Shown here: positions 21,623 through 32,089 of the stretch, in pieces
How the letters are laid out: each line of letters begins with the position of its first letter
Position numbering within the stretch: the first letter of the stretch is position 1
Assembly (NCBI GenBank): GCA_051453625.1
Contig: JBOZIK010000001.1
Coordinates: 241,503,161 to 241,567,160, forward strand
Direction: 5' to 3'
DNA length: 64,000 nt
Source of the DNA: Welwitschia mirabilis
Taxonomy: Eukaryota > Gnetophyta > Gnetopsida > Welwitschiales
Notes under the pieces: model-generated
The model's input: the letters and a program-made list of their open reading frames with translations, nothing else
Told to the model about the DNA's origin: nothing
The model's database searches: none
Made by a program: the position numbers and the translations under genes

Positions 21623-22558
21623 ATGACAACAGAAAATAAAGCCCTTACCAATCCTATGCATCCAGCCCTAACGTTGAATTCTATCTCCCAAAATTTTGGC
21701 ACAAAATTATCCCAAACCAACCACAATTATAAATTGTGGAAGTCTACTTTCTCAGATATCTGTCGTTGCTATCAAATTTTTGGGCATCTTGATGGTTCAT
21801 CTAAACCTAATGATGAATTTGACTTTGAATGGTTATCCATTGACTCACGCATTAAAATGTGGTTCTCTAGCGTAGTTAAGAGTGATTTTCTAAATGACAT
21901 TGAAGCATATGATAAAACTGCCCAAGAAATCTGGGAAGCCATTGATTCCAACTTTAATACGAATAAACACTCTCGCATCCTCCACCTTCAAGAAAAATTT
22001 TGCACCATGAAAAAGGGTAACTTGAATATAACCAATTATTGTCAAGAACTTAAACGCCTTATCTCTACCCTTAAAGATGTCGGTTGCCCTATTTCTGATT
22101 CAAAACTACTCCGACAATGTATCCATGGCTTACCTGATAACTACTGTGATATTTTAATTCTTTTGTGGCACTCAACCTTATTACCCACATTTTCTGAAGC
22201 CTACAACAACCTCCTCACTTATGAATCCCGATATCACTCTGAACCCACCCTTCTCATAGATTCCCAAGCCATCTCGTTTGCTGGAAATTATAATAAAAAT
22301 ACTAAAAATACGGGATCGGATAAGAATCAATTCACCGGCCATGAAAACGGCTTAAGTGGGGGGATTATCAACCAGAATAATTTTTCTGGCCATTCTGTGG
22401 ATTTACCTGAATTTCAAATTATTCAAAATACTGCATTGGGTTCTAAAATTTTGGGTCCTATCACAATTTATTCTACACCAAAACAAAGAGGCCAAGGTTG
22501 GCTCTTTTGCCTTAATGCAAATTGTTTTTCAGGTAATAGACAGGGGAACAACAAATAG
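21623..22558 (+). pseudogene. copia gag (copy 1)
   Basis: I start this at ATG 21623 (MTTENKALTNPMHPALTLNS); an upstream TTG in frame is not a plausible start. The body carries the copia gag motifs NYKLWKSTFSDICRCYQIFG, YDKTAQEIWEAIDSNFN, HLQEKFCTMKKGNLNITNYC, ELKRLI and LRQCIHGLPDNYCDIL, the UBN2-like gag domain. The frame is open for about 310 codons and closes at 22558 in the linker toward pol, without an obvious CCHC knuckle. Gag builds the virus-like particle. The pol frame resumes from about 22750 in a different phase. It is the best-preserved frame in the window, though the element as a whole is broken. Confidence 0.9.
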
Positions 22559-22746
22559 GGCTCATATACCTCGGGATCTCGTTCCAACAACTAGTCTCAC
22601 AATTAAGGAAGACAACCGAGAATTTTTCTCGCCGAGCAAGCTGAACCATAGCCCAACCGACCACATCCAGGCTCAACTGAGAGCTTTGGCAATTTTTCGG
22701 GTGAAGCTCCTTCTCAATTTGGGCAGCTCACAATTTCTCGCCTAAT

Positions 22747-24180
22747 TTGGGCTCATACAGTACTGCCCAGTACTCTGAAAAAATGCCACAGCATGCTGGC
22801 CCATCTTCTGGCCCACTAGTGTTTGACCCAAGCAACCTCAACTCTACACTAATAGCACAGCATGTTGAGGGCTATCATCGGGCTACTACTCAGGCCCAAC
22901 TACTGGCCCATGCTAGTCCAACAGCCCACTCCGACGTGGCCCAACTTTATCAGACGAAGACCCTGCCGAAACCAGGTACGGACTGGATTTTTGATACCGA
23001 TGCAAGTACACACATTACTTCAAACATTAGATTACTTAATTCTCTTGAATATTGCAATAGTCCTATTGCTATAATGGTTGGTAATGGTGCTGTCTTACCG
23101 GTTTCTGTCTTAGGTCATGGTAGCATTTCCTCTAATTCCTCCTCCCTATCCCTCAATAATGTTCTTATCTCCCTTAATATTATCAAAAATCTTGTCTCTG
23201 TCCATCGATTTACTCGTGACGATGATTGCTTTGTTGAATTTGATGCTTGTGGTTTTTCTATTAAGGATTTGAAGACTCGGTGTGTCCTTTTTAGAAGCGA
23301 GAGTTATGGCGACCTCTATTCAGTATCTTCCACATCTACCCAACCCGTCTCCATTACTGCCTGTGTCACTGTTTCACCTCAAGTTTGGCACCGCAGATTG
23401 GGACATCCAGGAGAATCAGTTTTTAAATTTTTACGTAGTCGAAATTTCATTTCTTGTAATCAGAATGTTTCTCACGGTTTATGTCATGCTTGCCAACTGG
23501 GCAAGCATCGTCGTTTACCTTTTCTTTCTTCTGTCACAAAAACTACGCACATTTTTGAGATTATCCATGCAGATTTATGGACATCCCCGATTTCCAGTAT
23601 GACTGGTTTTAAATACTATCTGATTTTACTAGATGATTTTTCTCACTTTGTTTGGGTTTTTCCATTACGTAGCAAATCTGAGGTGTTTCAAATTTTTCTT
23701 AATTTCCGTGCTTATGTTCGCACCCAATTCAAAACTGAGATTCAATCTTTTCAATGCGATCATGGCCGGGAATTTGACCAAAGTCCGTTTCACATCTTTT
23801 TCAAAAGTAACAGCATTGTCTTTCAATTCTCCTGTCCTACCACTTCACAGCAAAATGGGAAAGCCGAACGTATAATACAAACCACTAACAACATAATTCA
23901 GACCCTTCTTTTTCAAGCTGGGTTGCCACCCACATTCTGGGTTGAGGCCCTTCACATGGCGACCCACTCCTTAATCTTCTGCCTACCACCACCCTCTCCT
24001 GTTGTCCTCCTTTCGAAGTTTTATATGATAAATTCCCCTCATACGACCATCTCCGTGTGTTTGGTTGTCTGAGTTATCCTAATCTATCCTCCACCGCCCT
24101 GCACAAATTTGCCCCACGCTCCACCGCGTGCATATTCTTGGGCTATCCTCCTGATCATCGAGGCTACCGCCTCTTCGATC
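22747..24180 (+). pseudogene. copia pol, protease and integrase (copy 1)
   Basis: This frame is open over about 440 codons to 24072. The protease region reads GTDWIFDTDASTHITSNI; the canonical D-T/S-G active site is D-T-D, a probable loss of function. The GAG-pre-integrase zinc motif follows (VWHRRLGHPGESVFKFL, then CHACQLGKH). The integrase core has HADLW (first Asp), CDHGREFDQ (second Asp) and SQQNGKAERIIQ (Glu), so the D,D,E triad is intact. LPPTFWVEALHMATHSLIFC closes the core. The frame breaks near 24072 within the VFGCLSYPNL region, which continues in another phase to ~24180. A deletion of about 130 bp relative to copy 2 then removes the linker. Confidence 0.9.
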
Positions 24181-24539
24181 TCTCCACTCAAGACCCAAAT
24201 GGGTCCAACAATACATAATTTAATTCTGGCCCACATCCTCTAAGCCCAAGGCATCCAATTAATTCTTCCCCTACTCCTTTTTCTTCTACTGTCGGCCAAG
24301 CTCCTACTGCCCAACCTCACCAAAATACTCCAATTCTTGCCCAACATTCTCTTAGGCACCGTACCTCAGTCTAGGCCCAACAATCCACCTTCTCTACATC
24401 AATTCTCGGATCTCCACAGAATAACCAACCGCCCGTGACCCAAAACACACACACCATGACCACCCGCTCCAAAGCGGTTGTTCACAAGCCCAAATGCATT
24501 CTCAACCTTCTCACGGAAACTACCATTTCTCCGCTCCCA

Positions 24540-26011
24540 CACTCTCATGTCCAGGCCCTCACTGACCCAAACTAGAAGGCCGTCATGGAAGCTGAGCTCT
24601 CAACTCTTCATTCCAATGCCACTTGGGACTTAGTACCATGTCCACCCACTGCCAACGTAGTTGGTGCAAAGTGGATTTTTTGACACAAGTTCAAATCTGA
24701 CATCACTTTTGAGTGCTATAAGGCTAGACTTGTTGCTTAGGGCTATACTCAATAGCCCGGTCTTGATTATGACGATACCTTAAGTCCCGTAGTCAAACGT
24801 ACCACTATTCGCATTGTGCTCAGCCTCTCCCTCTCCCGCTCTTGGTCTATCCACCAGCTAGATGTCAAGAATGCCTTTCTCCACAGAAACCTATCCGAGA
24901 TTGTATTTATGAAACAACCTCCAGGTTTCTCTAATCCTACCCATTCTTCTCATGTGTGTCGCCTCAAAAAGGCACTCTATGGCCTAAAGCAGGCTCCTAG
25001 GGCATGGTACCATCGTTTCTCCTCCTGTATTTCTTCTATCGGGTTCCTTGGCAGCAAAGCTGACACCTCACTTTTCGTCTATCGCCAAAGCACTCACACT
25101 GCCTATCTTCTTCTATATGTTGATGACATTATCTTGACCGCTTCTTCTGCTTCCTTCCTCACTCACATCACTCAACTCCTATGTTCCGAGTTCGCCATGA
25201 CTGATTTGGGCGAACTAAATTACTTTCTAGGGATAAAGGTCACCAAACACTCTTTTGACCCCTTCCTCTCCCAAGAAAAGCTAGCCTGTGAAATCATTGA
25301 GTGAGCCACCATGTCTTCCTGCAATCCCTACTCTACTTCGGTCAACACTAAAGCCAAACTTTCATCCTCCAGCAATCCTGTCTCTGATCCATCTCCATTT
25401 CACAGTCTTGCTAGTTCTCTACAGTACCTCACCTTCACTAGGCCTATGCAGTCCAGCAAATCTGTCTGTTCATGCATGATCCCCGAGAACCACATCTACA
25501 TGCTCTCAAGCGCATACTCAGCTATCTCCAGGGTACCCTCACTCTGTCTCTCCATCTCCGACCATCATCTATAGATAAACTCGTCGTCTATTCTGACGCC
25601 GACTGGGCGGGTTGTCCCGACACTCGACGCTCCACTTCTGGTTACTGTGTCTACTTAGGAGATAACCTTGTCTCTTGGTCCTCCAAACGTCAACCCACTG
25701 TCTCACGCTCCAGTGCTGAGGCCGAATACCGTGGTGTTGGCAATGTATGTTCTGAAGCCTTCTGGCTTCCTAGCCTCCTATCAGAGCTTCATTCTCCCCT
25801 TCCCACTACTACTGTAGTCTACTGTGATAACATCAACTCAGTCCACATGTCCTCTAATCCGGTACAGCACCAATGCACCAAACATATTGAACTGGACATT
25901 CACTTTGTTAGAGAAAAAGTTTCTTTGGGTGGAGTACGTGTTTTGCATGTTCCGTCATCTTACCAGATCGCAGATGTGTTCACAAAGGGTCTTCTGACGG
26001 CATTGTTTTAG
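24540..26011 (+). pseudogene. copia pol, reverse transcriptase and RNase H (copy 1)
   Basis: The RT N-terminus (~24550-24815) reads ALTDPN.KAVMEAELSTLH, NVVGAKWIF and YDDTLSPVVKRTTIRIVLS with four stops. From 24816 the frame is open: IHQLDVKNAFLHRNLSEIVF, VCRLKKALYGLKQAPRAWYH, YLLLYVDDIILTASSASFLT (catalytic YVDD intact), MTDLGELNYFLGIKV. A stop at ~25303 and a ~13-bp deletion near 25440, where copy 2 has the LDIAYAVQ codons, break it. RNase H (25472-26011) reads LVVYSDADWAGCPDTRRSTS, SRSSAEAEYRGVGNVCSEAF, VVYCDNINSVHMSSNPVQHQ, KHIELDIHFVREKV. The polypurine tract and next LTR follow directly. Confidence 0.92.
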
Positions 26012-26052
26012 GAGTTCAGATCTAGTCTGAGCATTCGCGAGCCTCCCGCTCC

Positions 26053-26182
26053 GACTGCAGGGGGGTGTTAAGCTATGTATTTNNNNNNNNNNNNNNNNNN
26101 NNNNNNNNNNNNNNNNNNNNNNNNNNNNNNNNNNNNNNNNNNNNNNNNNNNNNNNNNNNNNNNNNNNNNNNNNNNNNNNNNN
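26053..26182 (+). repeat. polypurine tract, start of an internal copia LTR, and 100-N gap
   Basis: GACTGCAGGGGGG (26053-26065) is the polypurine tract, followed by TGTTAAGCTATGTATTT (26066-26082), the first 17 bp of the same LTR found at both outer ends. The sequence then enters exactly 100 N (26083-26182) and resumes inside integrase. The rest of this LTR, a PBS, gag and protease of copy 2 are therefore either in the unsized gap or absent. Confidence 0.9.
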
Positions 26183-27180
26183 GTAATCAGAATGTTTCTC
26201 ACGATTTATGTTATGCTTGCCAACTTGGCAAGCACTGTCTTTTACCTTTTGTTTCTTCTGTCACAAAAACTATGCACATTTTTGAGATTATCCATGCAGA
26301 TTTATGGACATCCCCAATTTCTAGTATGACTGGTTTTAAATACTGTTTGATTTTACTAGATGATTTTCTCACTTTCTTTGGGTTTTTCCATTATGTGCCA
26401 AATCTGAGGTGTTTCAAATTTTTCTTAATTTTTGTGCTTATGTTCGCACCCAATTCAAAACTGAGATTCAATCTTTTCAATGCGATCATGGCCGGGAATT
26501 TGGCCAAAATCCATTTCACATCTTTTTCAAAACTAACGACATTGACTTTTGATTCTCCTATCCTACCACTTCATAGTAAAATGGGAAAGCCGAACGTATA
26601 ATACAAACCACTAACAACATAATTTGGACCCTTCTTTTTCAAGCTGGGTTACCACCCACATTCTGGGTTGAGGCCCTTCACATTGTGGGTTACCACCCAC
26701 ATTCTGTGTTTGGTTGTTTGAGTTATTCTAATCTATCCTCAACCGCCCCGCACAAACTTGCCCCACGCTCCACCGCGTGCATATTCTTGGGCTATCCTCC
26801 TGATCATCGAGGCTACTGCCTTCTCGATCTCTCCACTCACAAAATAATAATTTCTCGTCATGTCACTTTTGACGAAGAAATTTTCCCTTATTCTTCTTCC
26901 ACAAAATCAACGGATCCAAAATCTTATGATTTCTTATCCCATTGTGATGAGTTTGTCCAAATGGGTTCAGCAATACACAATTTAATTCTAGCCCACATCC
27001 TCCAAGCCCAAGGCATCCAATTAATTCTTCTCCTACTCCTTTTTCTTCTACTGTTGGCCCAGCTCCTACTGCCCAACCTCACCAAAATACTCTAATTCCT
27101 GCCCAACATTCTCTTGGGCACCGTACCTCACTTTAGGCCCAACAATCCACCTCCTCTCCATCAATTCTTGGATCTCCACC
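26183..27180 (+). pseudogene. copia integrase (copy 2)
   Basis: The second copy resumes at NQNVSHDLCYACQLGKH and repeats the integrase core of copy 1 with frameshifts (IIHADLWTSPISSMTGFKYC; a one-base change near 26365 shifts frame). Near 26644-26710 the string GGGTTACCACCCACATTCTG occurs twice 40 bp apart and replaces about 110 bp present in copy 1, a deletion with a local repeat at the junction. The frame at 26685-27095 (VFGCLSYSNLSSTAPHKLAP, ACIFLGYPPDHRGYC, then HVTFDEEIFPYSSS) retains the linker that copy 1 has lost. Confidence 0.88.
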
Positions 27181-27196
27181 AAATAACCAACCACCC

Positions 27197-28790
27197 TTGA
27201 CCCAAAACATACACACCATGACCACCCATTCCAAAGCGGGTATTCACAAGCCTAAACACATTCTCAACCTTCTCGCGGAAACTACCATTTCTCTGCTCCC
27301 ACGCTCTCATGTCCAGGCCCTGACTGACCCAAACTGGAAGGACGCCATGGAAGATGAGCTCTCAGCTCTTCATTCCAACACCGCTTGGGACTTAGTACCA
27401 TATCCACCCACTTGCCAATGTAGTTGGTGCTAAGTGGATTTTTCGACACAAGTTCAAATCTGATGGCACTCTTGAGCGCTATAAGGCTAGACTTGTTGCT
27501 CAGGGCTATTCTCAATAACCCGGTCTTGACTATGATGATACCTTCAGTCCCGTAGTCAAACCTGCCACTATTTGTACTGTTCTTAACCTCTCCCTCTCTC
27601 TCTCTTGGCCTATCCACTAGCTGGACGTCAAGAATGTCTTTCTCCATGGAAACCTATCCGAGACTGTTTTTATGAAATAACCTGCAGGTTTCTCTGATCC
27701 TACCCATCCTTCTCACGTGTGCTGCCTCAAAAAGGCACTCTATAGCCTAAAGCAGGCTCCTAGAGCATGGTATCACCGTTTCTCCTCCTATATTTCTTCT
27801 ATTGGGTTCCTTTGCAGCAAAGCTGATACCTCACTTTTCGTCTATCGCCAAGGCACTCACACTACCTATCTTCTTCTATATGTCGATGACATTATCTTGA
27901 CCGCTTCTTCTGCTTCCTTTCTCACTCACATCACTCAACTCCTATCTTCCGAGTTTGCCATGACTAATTTGGGTGAAGTAAATTACTTTCTAGGGATAAA
28001 GGTCACTAGACACTCTTCTGGCCTCTTCCTCTCCCAAGAAAAGCTAGCCTGCGAAATCATTGAGCGAGCCACCATGTCTTCTTGTAATCCCTGCTCTACT
28101 CCGGTCGACAGTAAAGCCAAACTCTCATCCTCTGACACTCCTGTCTCTGATCCATCTCTATTTCACAGTCTTGCTGGTTCTCTACAGTACCTCACCTTCA
28201 CTAGCCTGGACATTGCCTATGCAGTCCAGCAAATCTGTCTGTTCATGCATGATCCCGGAGAACCACATCTACATGCTCTCAAGCACATACTTCGCTATCT
28301 CCAGGGTACCGTCACTCTGTCTCTCCATCTCCGATCATCGCCTATCGATAAACTCGTCATCTATTTTGATGCCGACACTGGACGCTCCACTTCTGGCTAC
28401 TGTGTCTACTTAGGAGATAACCTTGTCTCTTGGTCTTCTAAGCATCAACCCACTGTCTCACGCTCCAGTGCTGAGGCTGAATACCGTGGTGTTGCCAATG
28501 TATGTTCTGAAGCCTCCTATTAGAGCTTTATTCTCCCCTTCCCACTACTACTATAGTCTACTGTGATAACATCAGCTCAGTCTATATGTCCTCTAATCTG
28601 GTACAGCACCAACGCACCAAACATATTAAACTGGACATTCACTTTGTTAGAGAAAAAGTTTCTTTGGGCAAAGTACGTGTTTTGCATGTTCTGTCATCTT
28701 ACTAGTTCGCAGATGTGTTCACAAAGGGTCTTCTGACAGCATTGTTTCAGGAGTTTAGATCCAGTCTGAGCATTTGCGAACCTCTCGCTC
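27197..28790 (+). pseudogene. copia reverse transcriptase and RNase H (copy 2)
   Basis: The RT start is VQALTDPNWKDAMEDELSAL (27300s), broken at ~27430. From 27717 the frame is open for 268 codons: CLKKALYSLKQAPRAWYHRF, YLLLYVDDIILTASSASFLT (YVDD intact), MTNLGEVNYFLGIKVTRHSS, QYLTFTSLDIAYAVQQICLF, and RNase H starting YFDADTGRSTSGYCVYLGDN. Relative to copy 1 it lacks the WAGCPD codons after the first RNase H aspartates and 15-16 bp near 28515 (FWLPSL). It retains codons missing in copy 1. Each copy carries private deletions, so neither is a recent assembly duplicate of the other. Confidence 0.92.
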
Positions 28791-28792
28791 CG

Positions 28793-28994
28793 ACTGCGGG
28801 AGGGGTGTTAAGCTATGTCTTTGATTTGGTATATCTTGTATCTAATTAGATGATACTCCTAGAATATCTTATGGTTTATTTTAGGGTAGATTAATTTTCC
28901 CTTCCCAGTTTAGCTCTTATTCACATTGTATTTATTCATGGCTTTGTGCAATAGAAATCACAAGAAATTTTCCCCATTGCTCTCTAATTTATCA
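28793..28994 (+). repeat. polypurine tract and 3' LTR of the copia composite
   Basis: GACTGCGGGAGGG precedes TGTTAAGCTATGTCTTTGAT (28806). The LTR is 189 bp, the same length as the 5' copy, and ends TTTATCA at 28994. ATAAT (28995-28999) follows, matching the five bases before the 5' LTR. Confidence 0.93.
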
Positions 28995-29011
28995 ATAATA
29001 AATACATATTA

Positions 29012-29367
29012 GCAGCATTGTTGTCGGCATTCATGGGAGATTTAAATGGCATATGTTTGTTGGGGTCCAAATTGTTTATGAAAGATGCCAGTCTTTGCTA
29101 GCGGTTGGTTTCTTGGTGGCAGCGGCGTCAGTGCACTCTCGAATTGTATGTGGATAGCCGTTGAATTATATATGGGTAGCCATTAAACAGAGGTGTGTGT
29201 ATACAAAAAGAGACGAAGTAGCATTAAAAAGGAAGGAAAGGAAAGAGAGTTTTGTGGGGGCTGTGCTGGGGTTTCTTGCTTCATTAGAGAAGTGTGGATA
29301 AGAATAAACAAAACAACGCAGAGAAAAACTTATTTCACAAGCAGTAAAATAAAGAAAATTCTTCTCT
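29012..29367. other. non-repetitive interval, nothing recognised
   Basis: These 356 bp lie between the inverted gypsy LTR and element G and are less AT-rich than average. They include a purine-rich run (AAAAAGGAAGGAAAGGAAAG) and short frames without similarity. They may be host DNA that was the target for G. Confidence 0.4.
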
Positions 29368-29372
29368 ACATG

Positions 29373-30641
29373 TGTATGATCATGTTTCCATCTTCCTATC
29401 ATGGCCCGACACAGAAAAGGAGGAGGGACGACCAGAACAACAAGGTAACATACGGAAAGATAGAAAACCAGGCTTGACACAAGAAATGTCCACAAAAAAC
29501 ACATAGTAAAGTAGAAAAAAGGTCGTTGAAAGATACACAGGAGAAGAGGAGAGTAGAGCACATCAGAGACACACACAACAGTAAGAAAAACATGCAACAA
29601 TCATCAAAACAGACGACAAAAATAACAAATCAGGAGGAGCCCAGCGGATCACAGTGAGGAGATAACAAACGGAGGAGATGTCTCTGGATCAGATGTAGCA
29701 AAGCTATAAGAGAGAGTCACACCGAGGATGCTCAGAAAAACATAGCTGTAGCTTTCCCTTACGACAAGTACCAAAGACAGTTACAGATAGGAGTAGACCA
29801 ACAAAAATTGTGGCGGATAGAAGGCATTTCAAAGGAGGAGACCGGATAGAAGTTTGAGGGAGGGAGCACTTTAAGAAAAAAATTGCGGAAAAGATCGTAA
29901 GGGAAAACAACAGCAAGGTTTTGGGTAGAATGGGGCTCAATCAAAGAGGATGCAAACAAAAGCTGTGCATTCAAACTGCTTCAAGAACAGGAGGAGGAAG
30001 AAAATAGGAGGACCAAGATTAAAAAAATTGGGAAAACACAGCAAAGACTCTGTTTGAACTAAAGGGCATACATATTTTCTCTTTAATTCTGTCTTTTATT
30101 CAAATCTTAAGACAACATCTCCAAAGTAATTCCACTTGTTTAATCAGATTTCACTGTTATTCACTATTTTGACTAAACCTTCCTTTTTCTGATAATTAAG
30201 TAAACAAATTGTAAGATGACTTGTATTTCTAGAATTTTTAATTTTGGGTTATTTCATAGCTAGCTTTTTACACGAGGGAATCTATTAATTTAATAATCAA
30301 ATCTACCATGTTTTAAATTAAGGCCCTTATCATGTAAGTTAGAGAATAAAGTATTGGTCTCATATTCATCATTAGCTAGCACATTAACAAAAGAATGAAA
30401 GAAAGGAAGGAGAAATCTTTTATTTCCTATTTATTTATTTATATTTCTTATAGAAAAAAAGAATTCAAAGTGCATCAAACTTAACTTCCTCAAGTAAGGA
30501 AAGGTTTTCTTCCTCCATTTTTGCATCTTTTTGTGTTATCTCACTCAAATGGAACAGAAAAATGCATATAAGCTTTATGTTAATAGGCACTCTAGACTAG
30601 AGTTTACTAGGGGGGATGGAAAGGCTATAAAATATTCTTGA

Positions 30642-30679
<38 letters not shown>

Positions 30680-31464
30680 ATGTTTACTTTCAATTTGGTG
30701 TGGAATAAAAGCTTGAATTAGACCATTGAAATGATCAAAATTTGTTAAGATAATTAAGTATTTCTATGAAATCTGAATATAATAAGATATGGTGAAACAT
30801 CAACTAAGCCAAATTAAATCACATCAAAGTATCATATTAGACCAAAGATCAACCAACAACACCAATAACATTACACTGAGACAACCATTAGAGCTAATAT
30901 TACCATATTAGCACCATCACATCAAACCAAGTCTAAGCACCTAATATTAAGTTAAAAACCAAAGGTTATCATGCAACATTTAGAACTAATCTTCGGGTTT
31001 GGAAAAAATACCTAAATAGTTTGGTGCTAGAAGGAGGGGGTCAAACACAATTAAAACCATCAAAGTCTATCAAATGTGGTCAAATTTAGTTAACAACTCA
31101 GTTGAAAAAAGTCATAAAGAGTTAAAGAACTTTAAGTATTCAACACCAACTTATGTAACTACTTAAATGTACCAGAAGGGAAACTATCAAATAGTCAAAC
31201 TTAGTCGACAACATTGCAACATCAGTACCAAGTTCTCAAACTTAATCAAGAGAAGTCATTCAAACTCAGTCAAAGTTAGTTAAAAATAGTCAAGCCCAAT
31301 CAATAATCAAGCCCAATCAAACTCCATCAAGCTTAGTCAAACTAGGTTAAATCGTCAAATTTAATTTAAACTTAGTCAAATCTAGTTAAAACCAATCAAA
31401 TCACTCATTATCGCATGACATTAGAACTAATACCTCATTTATAAAAAAGAAAATATTATAAATA
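29373..31464 (+). repeat. 5' LTR of element G
   Basis: 2092 bp, collinear with 43866-45989. It carries features the 3' copy lacks: a (CA)n run at about 30649-30672 and a short segment near 30990-31035 (TTTGGTGCTAGAAGGAGG) that resembles the primer-binding region at its own end. The last ~400 bp are an irregular array of AGTCAAA-type words. Purine-rich frames at 29190-29960 are non-coding. Confidence 0.87.
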
Positions 31465-32089
31465 GTTTGATGTTAGAAGGAGATGCCCTCTTGTAGGTCT
31501 TTAATCAATCATTTGATATTTGTCATTAACATTCCCTATCACCTTATCGTAAGCTCCAAATACACATAATGCTAGTATCAACAAGAGGCAAAAAGGCCTA
31601 CATGTCTGAGAACTTGTACAAACTCTTCATCCAATAAGATCCTTTTCTGCTTGCCATAGATGAGCTTCGTGCAATCATAGATGATGAAACCTACTAGGAT
31701 CCATACCTTATCCACCCTAAGGAGTGAATCTGTGTTATGACATCCAAGATATTAGGGTTAACTAGTTAAGAAAGAAGTCAAACTCATTAGAATGAACTCA
31801 TTCATAAAAGAAGTAATAATGAAGAGTTTATTAATAAATGGGGCCATAAAGAAAATTCAAAATCCACATCAGAGCCACAAGCACACATCCCAAAGAAACA
31901 GATTGACAATGATAGCTTATTTGAGTACTTCACACATGCAGAAGAACCAATCATAAACAAATGAGTTGAAAACAAAAATCTCAACCACTATCTAAGAAGC
32001 CATTAACGACCTAACAAGAGGTATTTAGAACACGAAGAACTATTTAGAATTTGATTTTTCTGATACCCCCATTCATTCTCTATTTCTTA

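Larger units (their letters stand above)
20180..28994 (+). mobile_element. Ty1/copia composite (two tandem copies) with ATAAT target duplication
   Basis: The outer LTRs are each 189 bp (20180-20368 and 28806-28994), both TGTTAAGCTATGTCTTTGAT ... TTTATCA. The 5-bp sequence ATAAT precedes the first (20175-20179) and follows the last (28995-28999), a perfect target duplication within a gypsy LTR. The primer-binding site TGGTATCAGAGC (20369-20380) directly follows the 5' LTR. Inside are one gag-pol copy (21623-26030), a polypurine tract and the first 17 bp of another LTR (26066-26082), a 100-N gap, and a second pol copy (26183-28750). Short LTRs and the RT/RNase H text suggest the Ale/Retrofit type (from memory). 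Both copies are broken. Confidence 0.92.

Noticed and set aside
29166-29974. Hydrophobic minus-strand frames and a basic plus-strand frame near the start of element G
   Set aside because: Translations of a purine-rich tract that mostly lies in the LTR; the same kind of frame appears in the paired LTR at 43873-44115.
31030-31410. CRISPR-like array of short repeated GTCAAA words
   Set aside because: Units are irregular, there are no uniform spacers, and the sequence is inside a plant LTR.
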